Assembly (NCBI RefSeq): GCF_003330765.1
Contig: NZ_CP024902.1
Coordinates: 2,604,001-2,668,000, forward strand
Direction: 5' to 3'
DNA: 64,000 nucleotides
From: Burkholderia pyrrocinia
Lineage (GTDB): Bacteria > Pseudomonadota > Gammaproteobacteria > Burkholderiales > Burkholderiaceae
In this document: piece after piece, positions 15,860-25,008 of the stretch
How positions within the stretch are numbered: position 1 is the stretch's first letter
Layout of the letters: every line of letters starts with the position of its first letter
The notes under the pieces: model-generated
What the model was told of the DNA's origin: nothing
The model's database searches: none
What the model saw: only the letters and a program-made list of their open reading frames with translations
Translations under genes and position numbers: made by a program

Positions 15860-18695
15860 GGTCTGGCAATGACTCGGATGGGGACGATGCGCCCGGCGCG
15901 TCGGATTCGTCGTCGGGCACGGCAGGCGCGGCAGGCGGCGTCTCGACCGGCAGCGTGAACCAGAAGCGCGCGCCCGTCACGTGGCCGTCGGGCGCGGTGC
16001 GGTTGAGCGCGCCGATTTTACCGCCGTGCGCCTCGACGATCGCGCGGCAGATCGCGAGGCCGAGCCCGATGCCCGGCGTCGCCGATTCCTTCTCGCCGCG
16101 CGTGAACTTGTCGAAGATCCGCGTTTCCATGCCGGCCGGCAGGCCCGGGCCGTGATCGTCGACGTGCACGCGCACGAACGGCAGCCCGTCGTCGGTCACG
16201 CGCTCCGCGCCGATGTCGATCGGCGTGTCGGGCGGCGTGTACTTCGCCGCGTTCTCGAACAGGTTGGTGAACAGGCGCTCCATCAGCACCGCGTCCATCT
16301 GCAGCAGCGGCAGGTCCGCCGGCAGCGCGACACGCGCGGGATGGCGCGCGAGCACGCGCTTGCACGCGGCGAGCGCGGCGCCGACGGTCTCCTCGAGCAG
16401 CGACCACTGGCGCTTGAGCTGCAGGCTGCCGGCCTGCAGCCGCGCCATGTCGAGCAGGTTCGTCACGATGCCCGTCATCCGCAGCGCCTCGTCGTGGATC
16501 GCGTCGACGAGTTCGCCCTCGCGCTGCGCGAATCGCTCGGCCGCCACGGCGTCGCCGCCCTGCGCGGCCGAGCGCCCGTTCGCGAGCATCGACGAGAAGC
16601 CGACGATCGTCGTGAGCGGCGTGCGCAGGTCGTGCGAGATCGCCGACAGCAGCGAGTTGCGCAGCCGCTCGGACTCCATGTTGACGAGCGCGTCGCGCGC
16701 GATCTCGACGTAGTGCACGCGCTCGAGCGCGAGCGCGATCTGCGCGGCGAATGCGTCGAGCATCCGCTGCTGCTCGGGCACCTCGAGTTCGCGCGGCTCG
16801 CGCGACGCGACCGCGAGCACGCCGCGCGTGCGCATCGGCGCCTTCAGCGGCAGGTACAGCGCGGCCGTCGCCGGCAACGTGTCGGTGCCGCGGCCGGCCG
16901 GCTTCTGCTGGTCGTACACCCACTGGCCGACGTCGCTGTCGAGATCGGCGCCCGTCAGTGTGACGGCCGCGTCGGGTTCCTCGATCTTCTGCCGCACCTT
17001 GTCCGCGCTGTCGGGCAGCAGGAACGCGACGCGCGCGCGGAACACCTCGCCTACGTGGCGGCTGCCGATCTCGACGATCTGCTCGGTCGTCAGCGCCGCG
17101 CCCAGCTCGCGCGCCATCGCGTAGATCGCGCCGGTGCGGCGCTCGCGGCGCTGCGCGACGCTCGCCTGGCGCGTCAGCGTCGACGTCAGGTGGCTGATCA
17201 CGAGCGACGTCAGCAGCATCCCGAAGAAGGTCAGCAGGTACTGCGTATCGCTGACCGAGAACGACATGCGGGGCGGCACGAAGAAGTAATCGAACGCGGC
17301 CACCGACAGGAACGACTGCAGCACGCCCGGGCCGCGCCCGAGCCGCACGGCCGAGAACACGACGCCGAGCAGGTACAGCATCACGAGGTTCGTGAGGTCG
17401 AGCCGCTCGGACACGAGGCTCGCGACGACCGTGATCGCCGCGCAGATCGCGGCCGCGTACAGGTAGTGCCGTGGCGGCGAACGGTGCGTGCCGAACTGCG
17501 CGAACGCATCGCGCCAGTCGCGTGCACGCGGGTCGAGCGGCGCGGCCCGCGCCTCGTCGCTCGCGGACGCGCGGATCAGCATCAGGTCGACGTCGCCCGC
17601 GCGTTCGGCGAGCTGCTCGCCGAACGGCCGCGCGAAGCGGCGCACGAGCCCGACCTTCGGCGAGCCGCCCGCGACGATCTTCGACACGTTGCGCACCTTC
17701 GCATAGCCGATCAGCGCGGCGACCGCATCGCCACCGGCGAGCGTGGCCGTCTCCGCGCCGAGCTCGGCCGCGAGCTTCAACGCGTCGAGCGTGCGCTGCC
17801 GCTGCGCGTCGGGCAGCCGCTGCAGGCGCGGCGTCTCCACATATACGGCAATCCAGTCGGCCTTCAGGCTCGCGGCGAGCCGCGCAGCCGCGCGCACGAG
17901 CGTCGGCGCTTCCGCGCCCGGGCCAACGCACACGAGCAAGCGCTCGCGCGCCTGCCAGATGCGCTGGATCGAACGGTCGGCGCGGTATTCGCGCATCTGC
18001 GCGTCGACGCGATCGGCCGTGCGCCGCAGCGCCAGTTCGCGCAGCGCGATCAGGTTGCCCTTGCGGAAGAAGTTGCGCACCGCGCGCTCGGCCTGCTGCG
18101 CGAGATAGACCTTGCCGTCGCGCATCCGCTCGAGCAGTTCCTCGGCCGGCAGGTCGACGAGCGTGACCTCGTCGGCCGCGTCGAACACGCGGTCGGGCAC
18201 GGTCTCCCACACGCGGATGCCGGTGATCGCGCCGACCACGTCGTTCAGGCTTTCGAGGTGCTGGACATTGACGGTCGTATACACGTCGATGCCCGCGTCG
18301 AGCAGTTCGTAGACGTCCTGCCAGCGCTTCAGGTGCCGTGCGCCCTGCACGTTCGAATGCGCGAGCTCGTCGACGAGGATCAGTTGCGGCTGGCGCGCGA
18401 GCGCGGCATCGAGATCGAATTCGGCGAGCGTGCGGCCGCGATAGTCGATGCGCGCGAGCGGCAGCACGTCGAGGCCGTCGAGCAGCGCGGCGGTTTCGCT
18501 GCGGCCGTGGGTCTCGACGATGCCGACGACGACGTCGACGCCTTCCTGCAGGCGCTGGCGCGCGGCCTGCAGCATCGCGTAGGTCTTGCCGACGCCGGCG
18601 GATGCGCCGAAGAAGATCTTGAGCTGGCCGCGCCGCTGCTTTTCTTCGTCTCGCTGCAGCTTGTCGAGGAGTTGGTCGGGATCGGGACGGTTCAT
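15852..18695 (-). CDS. kdpD: potassium sensor histidine kinase KdpD
   Basis: A 947-residue sensor kinase with full KdpD architecture. The N-terminal KdpD domain has Walker A GASAGVGKT (30-38). A Usp-like domain covers about residues 250-370, with the nucleotide-type loop GGSPKVGLVRRF. Four membrane helices (DUF4118) lie at about 410-510, then a GAF-like region, HisKA with phospho-acceptor H688 (ISHDLRTPLTTI), and the HATPase domain with GIGLGLAIC. It senses potassium limitation and, in some species, c-di-AMP through the Usp part. A 164-bp gap with a terminator-like hairpin separates it from kdpC, unlike the overlapping kdpC-kdpD of E. coli. Confidence 0.95.
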   Translation of the reverse strand: MNRPDPDQLLDKLQRDEEKQRRGQLKIFFGASAGVGKTYAMLQAARQRLQEGVDVVVGIVETHGRSETAALLDGLDVLPLARIDYRGRTLAEFDLDAALARQPQLILVDELAHSNVQGARHLKRWQDVYELLDAGIDVYTTVNVQHLESLNDVVGAITGIRVWETVPDRVFDAADEVTLVDLPAEELLERMRDGKVYLAQQAERAVRNFFRKGNLIALRELALRRTADRVDAQMREYRADRSIQRIWQARERLLVCVGPGAEAPTLVRAAARLAASLKADWIAVYVETPRLQRLPDAQRQRTLDALKLAAELGAETATLAGGDAVAALIGYAKVRNVSKIVAGGSPKVGLVRRFARPFGEQLAERAGDVDLMLIRASASDEARAAPLDPRARDWRDAFAQFGTHRSPPRHYLYAAAICAAITVVASLVSERLDLTNLVMLYLLGVVFSAVRLGRGPGVLQSFLSVAAFDYFFVPPRMSFSVSDTQYLLTFFGMLLTSLVISHLTSTLTRQASVAQRRERRTGAIYAMARELGAALTTEQIVEIGSRHVGEVFRARVAFLLPDSADKVRQKIEEPDAAVTLTGADLDSDVGQWVYDQQKPAGRGTDTLPATAALYLPLKAPMRTRGVLAVASREPRELEVPEQQRMLDAFAAQIALALERVHYVEIARDALVNMESERLRNSLLSAISHDLRTPLTTIVGFSSMLANGRSAAQGGDAVAAERFAQREGELVDAIHDEALRMTGIVTNLLDMARLQAGSLQLKRQWSLLEETVGAALAACKRVLARHPARVALPADLPLLQMDAVLMERLFTNLFENAAKYTPPDTPIDIGAERVTDDGLPFVRVHVDDHGPGLPAGMETRIFDKFTRGEKESATPGIGLGLAICRAIVEAHGGKIGALNRTAPDGHVTGARFWFTLPVETPPAAPAVPDDESDAPGASSPSESLPDHE

Positions 18696-18757
18696 GCGTC
18701 AGGAAGGCGGAGCGCCCGGATGCGCGCGAGTACGAGCATTGTGGTTCCAAATCGCCG

Positions 18758-18786
18758 CAAAAGGCAAAGACGGCGCACGCGCCGTC
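18758..18786 (-). terminator. intrinsic terminator between kdpC and kdpD
   Basis: On the minus strand GACGGCG-CGTG-CGCCGTC forms a perfect 7-bp stem with a 4-nt loop, followed by TTTGCCTTTTG. It lies 74 bp after the kdpC stop and 63 bp before the kdpD start. It should reduce read-through from kdpFABC into kdpDE. Confidence 0.6.
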
Positions 18787-18859
18787 GGGAAAAGGCGCTG
18801 CGGGCGCGGATCGGGCCGCGCCGCACGCCGGCTGTCGCCCCGGGAGCCCGGACGCATGC

Positions 18860-19441
18860 TCAGTGCGCGGCCTGCGCCGCGTCGAGCGCGAGGTTCAGCT
18901 TCAGCACGTTCACGCGCGGCTCGCCGAGCACCCCGAACTGGCGGCCCGTCGTATTCGCGGCGACGAGCTGCGCGACCGCGTCCGGCGTCAGGTTGCGCAC
19001 CTTCGCAACGCGCTCGACCTGATACGCGGCGGCGGCCGGCGTGATCTCCGGATCGAGGCCGCTCGCCGATGCGGTCACCAGATCGACCGGCACGGGCTTC
19101 GAGATGTCGGTGCCCGCGTCGCGCAGTGCGGCGACGCGCCCCTTCACCTGGTCGGCGAGCGACGGGTTCAGCGGGCCGAGGTTCGAGCCGCCGGAGCCGG
19201 TCGCGTTGTACGGCATCGGCGACGTGGCCGACAGCCGGCCCCAGAAGTACTTCGGCGCATCGAACTGCTGGCCGATCAGCGCGGAGCCGACCGCCTTGCC
19301 GTCCTTCTCGATCAGGCTGCCGTTCGCCTGCGACGGGAATACGGCCTGGCCGAACACGGTCATCACGGCCGGGTAAGCGAGCCCCGTCACGGCGGTCAGT
19401 ACGACAAAGAGCACGACGAGCGGACGAATCAACGTTTTCAT
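18860..19441 (-). CDS. kdpC: potassium-transporting ATPase subunit KdpC
   Basis: A 193-residue subunit with one N-terminal membrane helix ([20 protein letters not shown]) and a periplasmic domain bearing the usual family motifs: [40 protein letters not shown], and the C-terminal [15 protein letters not shown]. KdpC stabilises the KdpA-KdpB complex. It is 18 bp after kdpB. Confidence 0.95.
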   Translation of the reverse strand: MKTLIRPLVVLFVVLTAVTGLAYPAVMTVFGQAVFPSQANGSLIEKDGKAVGSALIGQQFDAPKYFWGRLSATSPMPYNATGSGGSNLGPLNPSLADQVKGRVAALRDAGTDISKPVPVDLVTASASGLDPEITPAAAAYQVERVAKVRNLTPDAVAQLVAANTTGRQFGVLGEPRVNVLKLNLALDAAQAAH

Positions 19442-19459
19442 GATGGTTCCTTCAAGACC

Positions 19460-21571
19460 TCAGGCCCAGCCGAGCGCGGCGAGCGTCATGTCGATCAGCT
19501 TGATGAACGGGAACGGCAGCAGCACGCCGCCGAGGCCGTACACCAGCAGGTTGCGGCGCAGCAGCGACGCGGCGCCGAGCGGCCGGTACGCGACACCCTT
19601 CAGCGCGAGCGGGATCAGCGCGACGATGATCAGTGCGTTGAAGATCACCGCCGACAGGATCGCCGACGCCGGCGACGTCAGGTGCATGATGTCGAGCACC
19701 TTCAGTTGCGGATAGGTGGTCACGAACGCGGCCGGAATGATCGCGAAGTACTTCGCGATGTCGTTCGCAATCGAGAACGTCGTCAGCGAGCCGCGCGTCA
19801 TCAGCATCTGCTTGCCGATCTCGACGATCTCGATCAGCTTGGTCGGGTTCGAGTCGAGATCGACCATGTTGCCCGCTTCCTTCGCCGCCTGCGTGCCCGT
19901 GTTCATTGCAACCGCCACGTCGGCCTGCGCGAGCGCCGGCGCATCGTTGGTGCCGTCGCCCGTCATCGCGACGAGCCGGCCCGCCGCCTGGTGCTCGCGG
20001 ATCGTCGCGAGCTTGGTTTCCGGCGTCGCTTCCGCGAGGAAGTCGTCGACCCCCGCTTCCGCCGCGATCGCCGCGGCCGTCAGCCGGTTGTCGCCCGTCA
20101 CCATCACGGTCTTGATGCCCATCTTGCGCAGTTCCGCGAAGCGCTCCTTGATGCCGCCCTTCACGATGTCCTTCAGCTCGATCACGCCGAGCACGCGCGC
20201 CGCGCCTTCATGCAGGTCGGCTACCACGAGCGGCGTGCTGCCGCGGCGCGCGACCTCGTCGACCGCGCGGCGCACTTCTTCCGGGAAGCGGCTGCCGTGC
20301 GCCTCGACGTAGCGGCGGATCGCGTCGGCCGCGCCCTTGCGGATCTCGCGGCCGGGCGCCCCGGAGGAAGTCCCCTCGGGGGAAAGATCGACGCCGCTCA
20401 TCCGCGTCTGCGCGGAGAAGCCGAGGAACGTCGCATGCAGTTGCGCCATGTCGCGCTGGCGAATGTTGAAGCGCTCCTTCGCGAGCACGACGATGCTGCG
20501 GCCCTCCGGCGTTTCGTCGGCGAGCGACGACAGTTGCGCGGCATCGGCCAGCGCTTCCTCGGTCACGCCCGGCGCGGGCACGAACGTCGACGCCTGACGG
20601 TTGCCGAGCGTGATCGTGCCGGTCTTGTCGAGCAGCAGCACGTCGACGTCGCCGGCCGCTTCCACCGCGCGGCCCGACGTGGCGATCACGTTCGCCTGCA
20701 TCATCCGGCTCATCCCGGCCACGCCGATCGCGGACAAGAGCCCGCCGATCGTCGTCGGGATCAGGCACACGAGCAGCGCGACCAGCACGGTGATCGTCAC
20801 CACGTGGCCGGCCTTCATCGCGTCGACCGCGAACGTCGAGAACGGCAGCAGCGTCGCGGTCGCGAGCAGCATCACGATCGTCAGCGCGACGAGCAGGATC
20901 GTCAGCGCGATCTCGTTCGGCGTCTTCTTGCGCTTCGCGCCTTCGACCATCGCGATCATCCGGTCGAGGAACGCCTCGCCCGGGTTCGCGGTGACCTTCA
21001 CGACGATCCAGTCGGACAGCACGCGCGTGCCGCCCGTCACCGACGAGAAGTCGCCGCCCGATTCGCGGATCACCGGCGCGGATTCACCGGTGATCGCCGA
21101 TTCGTCGACGGACGCGACGCCGTCGACGACTTCGCCGTCGGCCGGGATCACGTCGCCGGTCTCGACGAGCACGACGTCGCCCTTGCGCAGGTCGGATGCG
21201 GTCATGATGCGGATCGGCGATTTCGGATGCGGCTCGTTGAGCTTCTTCGCCATCACGTCCTTCTTCGCGCTGCGCAGCGATGCGGCCTGCGCCTTCGAGC
21301 GCCCTTCGGCGAGCGCTTCCGCGAAGTTGGCGAACAGCACGGTGAACCACAGCCAAAGCGCGATCGCGAGGATGAAGCCCGCGGGCGCCTCGGCCTGGCC
21401 GACGAGCGCCGCGATCCACAGGATCGTGGTCAGGATGCTGCCGACGTACACGCAGAACATCACCGGGTTGCGGAACTGCGTGCGCGGCGTGAGTTTCTTG
21501 AACGAGTCCACGATCGCCGGACGTAGCAGCGTCGGATCGAACATGGACCGTGTTGCGGAATGTTGAGTCAT
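19460..21571 (-). CDS. kdpB: potassium-transporting ATPase ATP-binding subunit KdpB
   Basis: A 703-residue P-type ATPase. It carries TGES in the actuator domain ([15 protein letters not shown]), the phosphorylation site D315 in DKTGT, and the hinge motif [12 protein letters not shown]. It powers K+ uptake through KdpA. Between GVDL and REIRKG, at about residues 395-405, there is an extra [11 protein letters not shown] segment encoded by the palindromic element at 20357-20387. E. coli KdpB has only a few residues at this point in the nucleotide-binding domain. The rest is of normal length and catalytic residues are intact, so I expect function. Confidence 0.95.
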   Translation of the reverse strand: MTQHSATRSMFDPTLLRPAIVDSFKKLTPRTQFRNPVMFCVYVGSILTTILWIAALVGQAEAPAGFILAIALWLWFTVLFANFAEALAEGRSKAQAASLRSAKKDVMAKKLNEPHPKSPIRIMTASDLRKGDVVLVETGDVIPADGEVVDGVASVDESAITGESAPVIRESGGDFSSVTGGTRVLSDWIVVKVTANPGEAFLDRMIAMVEGAKRKKTPNEIALTILLVALTIVMLLATATLLPFSTFAVDAMKAGHVVTITVLVALLVCLIPTTIGGLLSAIGVAGMSRMMQANVIATSGRAVEAAGDVDVLLLDKTGTITLGNRQASTFVPAPGVTEEALADAAQLSSLADETPEGRSIVVLAKERFNIRQRDMAQLHATFLGFSAQTRMSGVDLSPEGTSSGAPGREIRKGAADAIRRYVEAHGSRFPEEVRRAVDEVARRGSTPLVVADLHEGAARVLGVIELKDIVKGGIKERFAELRKMGIKTVMVTGDNRLTAAAIAAEAGVDDFLAEATPETKLATIREHQAAGRLVAMTGDGTNDAPALAQADVAVAMNTGTQAAKEAGNMVDLDSNPTKLIEIVEIGKQMLMTRGSLTTFSIANDIAKYFAIIPAAFVTTYPQLKVLDIMHLTSPASAILSAVIFNALIIVALIPLALKGVAYRPLGAASLLRRNLLVYGLGGVLLPFPFIKLIDMTLAALGWA
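20357..20387 (+). repeat. 31-bp palindromic element inside kdpB (copy 1)
   Basis: The + strand runs GCGCCCCGGAGGAAGTCCCC and then TCGGGGGAAAG. It matches at 26 or 27 of 31 positions the reverse complement of the element in kdpA at 22398-22428. CCCCGGAGG and CCCCTCGGGG can pair around a short AAGT-like loop. The kdpB frame is kept and the insert is read as [11 protein letters not shown]. The + strand orientation is antisense to kdpB. Confidence 0.7.
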
Positions 21572-21625
21572 TGCGATCTCTTCAATCTTTTCAGTCTTTT
21601 CAATGCGTGACCATGCGGGCGCGCA

Positions 21626-23458
21626 TCACGCGCCCAGCCACATCATCAGGTGCTCGACGCCAGGGCCGAGCGCAAGCGCCGGCACGTAGGTCAGCGCGCC
21701 GACCAGCAGCACGGTGCCGAGCAGCAGCACGACGAACAGCGGGCCGTGGGTCGGCAGCGTGCCGCTCGTCACGGCGATGCGCTTCTTCGCGGCGAGCGAG
21801 CCGGCGATCGCCAGCACCGGCACGATCGTGCCGAAGCGGCCGAACCACATCGCGATCGCGGTCATCCAGTTGTAGAACGGTGTGCCGACCGTCAGCCCCG
21901 CGAACGCGCTGCCGTTGTTGTTCGCGGCCGAACTGAACGCGTACAGGATTTCCGAGAAGCCGTGCGGCCCCGGGTTCGCGATGCCGGCCTTGCCCGCGTC
22001 GGCCAGCACCGCGATCGACGTGCCGACCAGCACGAGCAGCGGCGTGAGCAGCACGACGATCGACACCATCTTCATCTCGTACGCCTCGATCTTCTTGCCG
22101 ACGTATTCCGGCGTGCGGCCGATCATCAGGCCGGCGACGAACACCGCGAGCAGCGCGAACACGAGCATCCCGTAGAGGCCCGAACCGACCCCGCCGTAGA
22201 CCACTTCGCCGAGCTGCATCAGCAGCATCGGCACGAGACCGCCGAGCGGCGTCAGCGAATCGTGCATCGTGTCGACCGCGCCGCACGACGCGGCCGTCGT
22301 CGCGACCGTGAAGATGCCGGTCTGCGCGATCCCGAAGCGCGTTTCCTTGCCTTCCATGTTGCCGCCCGGCTGCAGCGCGCTCGCCGACTGGTCGACGTGT
22401 CCCCCAAGGGGACTTCCTTCGGGGCGCAGCGCCGCGAGTGTCGGGTTGCCGGCCTGCTCGGCGCTCACCTCGACGCCGATCGCGATCACGAACGCAACCG
22501 TCATCGCCGCGAGCACGGCGATGCCCTGCCGGCGATCGCCGATCACGCGGCCGAACACGAGACACAGCGCAGCCGGGATGATCAGGATCGAGAAGATCTG
22601 CAGGAAGTTCGCGAACGGCGTCGGGTTCTCGTACGGGTGCGAGGAGTTCGCGTTGAAGAAGCCGCCGCCGTTGGTGCCGAGCATCTTGATCGCTTCCTGC
22701 GACGCGACCGGGCCCATCGCGAGCGTCTGCTTCGTGAGCGGCGTCGGCACCGTGACCGGGTTGCCCTTGTCGTCCTTGACCGGGTTGCCCTGCGCATCGA
22801 GCTTCGGCGCCGCGTAGGTGCTCGCCTGCAGCACCGGCACGTCCTGGTACGCCTTCATGTTCTGGATCACGCCCTGGCTCATCAGCAGCGCGGCGACGAT
22901 CGCGGCCATCGGCAGCAGCACGTACAGCGTGACGCGCGTGACATCGACCCAGAAGTTGCCGATGGTCTGCGCGGTGTGGCGCGCGAAGCCGCGGATCAGC
23001 GCGATCACGACGACGATGCCGGTCGCGGCCGACAGGAAGTTCTGCACGGTCAGGCCGAGCATCTGCGCCAGGTAGCTGATGGTCTGCTCGGGCGTGTAGT
23101 CCTGCCAGTTCGTGTTGGTGACGAAGCTGACGGCCGTGTTGAACGCGCCGTCGACCGTCATCGCGCCGAACTGCTGCGGGTTGCCCGGCAGGAAGCCCTG
23201 CAGGCGCAGCAGGCCGTAGAGGAACAGCGCACCGAGCGCGTTGAACGCGATCGTCGCGATCGCGTACTGCTTCCAGTTCATCTCGCTGCCGGCGTCGACG
23301 CCGGCGATGCGGTACAGCACGCGTTCGAGCGGCCCGAACACGCGCACGACACGCGAGCTGCCGTCCATCACGCCCGTCAGGTAGCGCGCGACCGGCACGG
23401 CCGCCGCCAGCAGCACGACGACGAACAGCACCGTCTGAAACAGGTTGTTCGCGTTCAT
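21626..23458 (-). CDS. kdpA: potassium-transporting ATPase potassium-binding subunit KdpA
   Basis: A 610-residue channel-like subunit. The four pore-loop filter regions are visible: [35 protein letters not shown] and [14 protein letters not shown]. Ten hydrophobic segments are expected. It selects K+ in the KdpFABC pump. ATG 23458 overlaps the kdpF stop (ATGA). Between NPTLAAL and [12 protein letters not shown], at about residues 344-354, an extra [14 protein letters not shown] segment is encoded by the palindromic element at 22398-22428. It lies in a loop just before the conserved [10 protein letters not shown]. Confidence 0.95.
   Translation of the reverse strand: MNANNLFQTVLFVVVLLAAAVPVARYLTGVMDGSSRVVRVFGPLERVLYRIAGVDAGSEMNWKQYAIATIAFNALGALFLYGLLRLQGFLPGNPQQFGAMTVDGAFNTAVSFVTNTNWQDYTPEQTISYLAQMLGLTVQNFLSAATGIVVVIALIRGFARHTAQTIGNFWVDVTRVTLYVLLPMAAIVAALLMSQGVIQNMKAYQDVPVLQASTYAAPKLDAQGNPVKDDKGNPVTVPTPLTKQTLAMGPVASQEAIKMLGTNGGGFFNANSSHPYENPTPFANFLQIFSILIIPAALCLVFGRVIGDRRQGIAVLAAMTVAFVIAIGVEVSAEQAGNPTLAALRPEGSPLGGHVDQSASALQPGGNMEGKETRFGIAQTGIFTVATTAASCGAVDTMHDSLTPLGGLVPMLLMQLGEVVYGGVGSGLYGMLVFALLAVFVAGLMIGRTPEYVGKKIEAYEMKMVSIVVLLTPLLVLVGTSIAVLADAGKAGIANPGPHGFSEILYAFSSAANNNGSAFAGLTVGTPFYNWMTAIAMWFGRFGTIVPVLAIAGSLAAKKRIAVTSGTLPTHGPLFVVLLLGTVLLVGALTYVPALALGPGVEHLMMWLGA
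22398..22428 (-). repeat. 31-bp palindromic element inside kdpA (copy 2)
   Basis: Read in the coding (minus) direction it is GCGCCCCGAAGGAAGTCCCC and then TTGGGGGACAC, nearly identical to the + strand copy in kdpB. CCCCAAGG on one side and CCTT(C)GGGG on the other form a stem around GGACTT. In kdpA it is in sense orientation and reads [10 protein letters not shown]. The two copies are therefore inverted relative to the operon and are read as different peptides. Confidence 0.7.
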
Positions 23459-23547
23459 TCGATGTCCTCCGCGCGCAGCAGCGCAAAGACGAGATACGCG
23501 AACAGCAGGGCCGCCGATGCGCCCGCCAGCCAAAGCATCCAGGTCAT
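23455..23547 (-). CDS. kdpF: potassium-transporting ATPase subunit KdpF
   Basis: A 30-codon ORF reading [20 protein letters not shown] followed by [10 protein letters not shown]. It is a single membrane helix with the usual KdpF ending. KdpF is a small lipid-like stabiliser of the KdpABC complex. Its ATG sits in the stop of the upstream 35-codon ORF (ATGA), and its TGA overlaps the kdpA ATG in the same way. It is too short for ordinary ORF calling. Confidence 0.93.
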   Translation of the reverse strand: MTWMLWLAGASAALLFAYLVFALLRAEDIE

Positions 23548-23651
23548 GCCCGCCCCCCGCGACCGTATTGCACGAGCTTGTCGCAACCGGCAATCAAACC
23601 GAGGATCAGCGCGGTGAAGAGCACCAGAGCGCCGATAAATACCCCATCCAT
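23544..23651 (-). CDS. 35-aa membrane peptide at the head of the kdp operon
   Basis: ATG 23651 opens a 35-codon ORF beginning [20 protein letters not shown] and ending [15 protein letters not shown]. It has one membrane helix (about residues 4-23) and a basic tail. The stop TGA overlaps the kdpF ATG. A ribosome site (GGAGAAC) lies 10 nt upstream. Small hydrophobic ORFs occur before kdpF in other bacteria, but I know of no assigned function. The two-step ATGA chain and clean amphipathic layout argue that it is translated. Confidence 0.72.
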   Translation of the reverse strand: MDGVFIGALVLFTALILGLIAGCDKLVQYGRGGRA

Positions 23652-23714
23652 TTTTGTGTTCTCCGTCAGCGAAATCAGACGACTAGAACCTTATGGGAAC
23701 GCACGTAAAGGACG

Positions 23715-23720
23715 GGTCAA
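23715..23720 (-). promoter_or_regulatory. kdpFp: candidate -35 box of the kdp promoter
   Basis: On the minus strand TTGACC lies directly downstream of the KdpE-like site. A weak -10 (CATAAG) follows after a long 19-bp spacer. A poor core promoter needing an activator bound just upstream fits KdpE control. Confidence 0.4.
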
Positions 23721-23727
23721 AGGTATC

Positions 23728-23753
23728 GGGGCGGATATAAAAAACGTGTAAAC
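23728..23753 (-). promoter_or_regulatory. KdpE-binding-site-like operator
   Basis: On the minus strand this 26-bp stretch runs TTTACACGTTTTTTATATCC then GCCCCG. As I recall the E. coli kdp operator (TTTATAC, T-tract, TTTACACCCCGCCC), it matches most positions, keeping the T-tract between two half-sites and the GC-rich edge. It is the only AT-rich tract nearby and abuts the candidate -35 box of kdp. Confidence 0.65.
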
Positions 23754-23794
23754 GCGCGAATCGAGGAGGACTGCGGGGAGATGGGCGGCGGGAC

Positions 23795-23848
23795 GGGCGG
23801 CGCCGCGGCGCCGCCCGCAAGGGCGCGTGCCGGCGTGGCGCCGGCACG
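23795..23848 (-). terminator. two adjacent perfect hairpins between qor and the kdp promoter
   Basis: 23826-23848 is a 10-bp stem (CGTGCCGGCG with its complement) around TGG. 23795-23816 is a 22-bp perfect palindrome centred on CGCG. They start 11 bp past the quinone oxidoreductase stop and separate it from the kdp promoter. There is no T-run, so termination would be Rho-assisted or the hairpins may protect the 3' end. Confidence 0.5.
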
Positions 23849-23858
23849 AAGGGAGGGG

Positions 23859-24833
23859 TCAGGGAACGAGGATCGTCGAGCCGGTGGTCTTGCGCGCTTC
23901 GAGATCTTCATGCGCGCGGCCGACTTCCGCGAGCGGATAGCGCTGGTTGATGCTCGTCTTCACCTTGCCCGACAGGATCACGTCGAACAGTTCGGCGGCC
24001 GCTGCTTCGAGATCGGCTCGCTTCGCGATGTACGAGAACAGCGTCGGCCGCGTGAAGAACAGCGAGCCGCGCGACGAGAATTCCTTCGAGTCGATCGGCG
24101 GCAGCGGGCCCGACGCGTTGCCGAAGCTGACGAAAAACCCAAGCGGCGCGAGGCAGTCGAGCGAACCGATATACGTGTCCTTGCCGATCGAATCGTAGAC
24201 GACCGGCACGCCCGCGCCGTTCGTGATCTCCTTCACGCGCTGCGTGAAGTTCTCGCGCGTATAGACGATCGCGTGATCGCAACCGTGCGCCTTCGCGAGC
24301 GCGGCCTTCTCGTCGGAGCCGACCGTCCCGATCACGGTCGCGCCGAGCGCCTTCGCCCACTGGCACACGAGCAGGCCGACGCCGCCGGCCGCCGCGTGGA
24401 TCAGGATCGTGTCGCCGGCCTTTACCGGATACGTGCGGCGCAGCAGGTAGTGCGCGGTCAGGCCCTGCAGCATCACCGACGCCGCGTCGTCGTAGCTGAT
24501 GCCGTCGGGCAGCTTCACGAGGCGCTCGGCCGCCAGCACGCGCTCCTGCGCATACGCGCCCGGCGGCGGCGTGACATACGCGACGCGATCGCCGACCTTC
24601 AGCGCGGTCACGCCGTCGCCGACGGCCGTCACCTCGCCCGCTGCCTCCATCCCGAGGCCGGCGGGCAGCGGCTGCGGATAAAGGCCCGTGCGGAAGTACA
24701 CGTCGATGTAGTTGAGCCCGACCGCATGCTGCCGGATGCGGACCTCGCCCGCCTTCGGTGCGCCGACCTCGACATCGACCCACTTCATTACGTCCGGGCC
24801 GCCCGGCTGGTCGTATCGGATTGCTTTCGGCAT
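23859..24833 (-). CDS. NADPH:quinone oxidoreductase (zeta-crystallin type)
   Basis: A 324-residue medium-chain dehydrogenase/reductase. It has the zinc-free catalytic domain with HAVGLNYIDVYFRTGLYP and the cofactor loop AAAGGVGLLVCQWAKALG (Rossmann fold around residues 145-165). The family reduces quinones with NADPH and is about 325 residues long. ATG 24833 follows a clear ribosome site (GAGGAGCG). The protein is complete. Confidence 0.92.
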   Translation of the reverse strand: MPKAIRYDQPGGPDVMKWVDVEVGAPKAGEVRIRQHAVGLNYIDVYFRTGLYPQPLPAGLGMEAAGEVTAVGDGVTALKVGDRVAYVTPPPGAYAQERVLAAERLVKLPDGISYDDAASVMLQGLTAHYLLRRTYPVKAGDTILIHAAAGGVGLLVCQWAKALGATVIGTVGSDEKAALAKAHGCDHAIVYTRENFTQRVKEITNGAGVPVVYDSIGKDTYIGSLDCLAPLGFFVSFGNASGPLPPIDSKEFSSRGSLFFTRPTLFSYIAKRADLEAAAAELFDVILSGKVKTSINQRYPLAEVGRAHEDLEARKTTGSTILVP

Positions 24834-25008
24834 CGTTTCGCTCCTCGTCTCTCGATCGGTCAGGGAAAATTCGGGTCGCCGATACGCGGGCCGGCCGATG
24901 GATGCGGGAACCGGCGGCGCACGCGCGTCGCGACGCACGATTCTCGCGCGTGGCGGCCAACCGTGCATGGCCCTGCCGCCAGCAGGGGCAATCGGGTCAG
25001 GCCAACAC

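Noticed and set aside
16018..18750. Very long frames antisense or out of phase to kdpD (910 and 1013 codons)
   Set aside because: They are Arg/Ala-rich shadows produced by high GC at third codon positions. The KdpD frame carries every expected motif.
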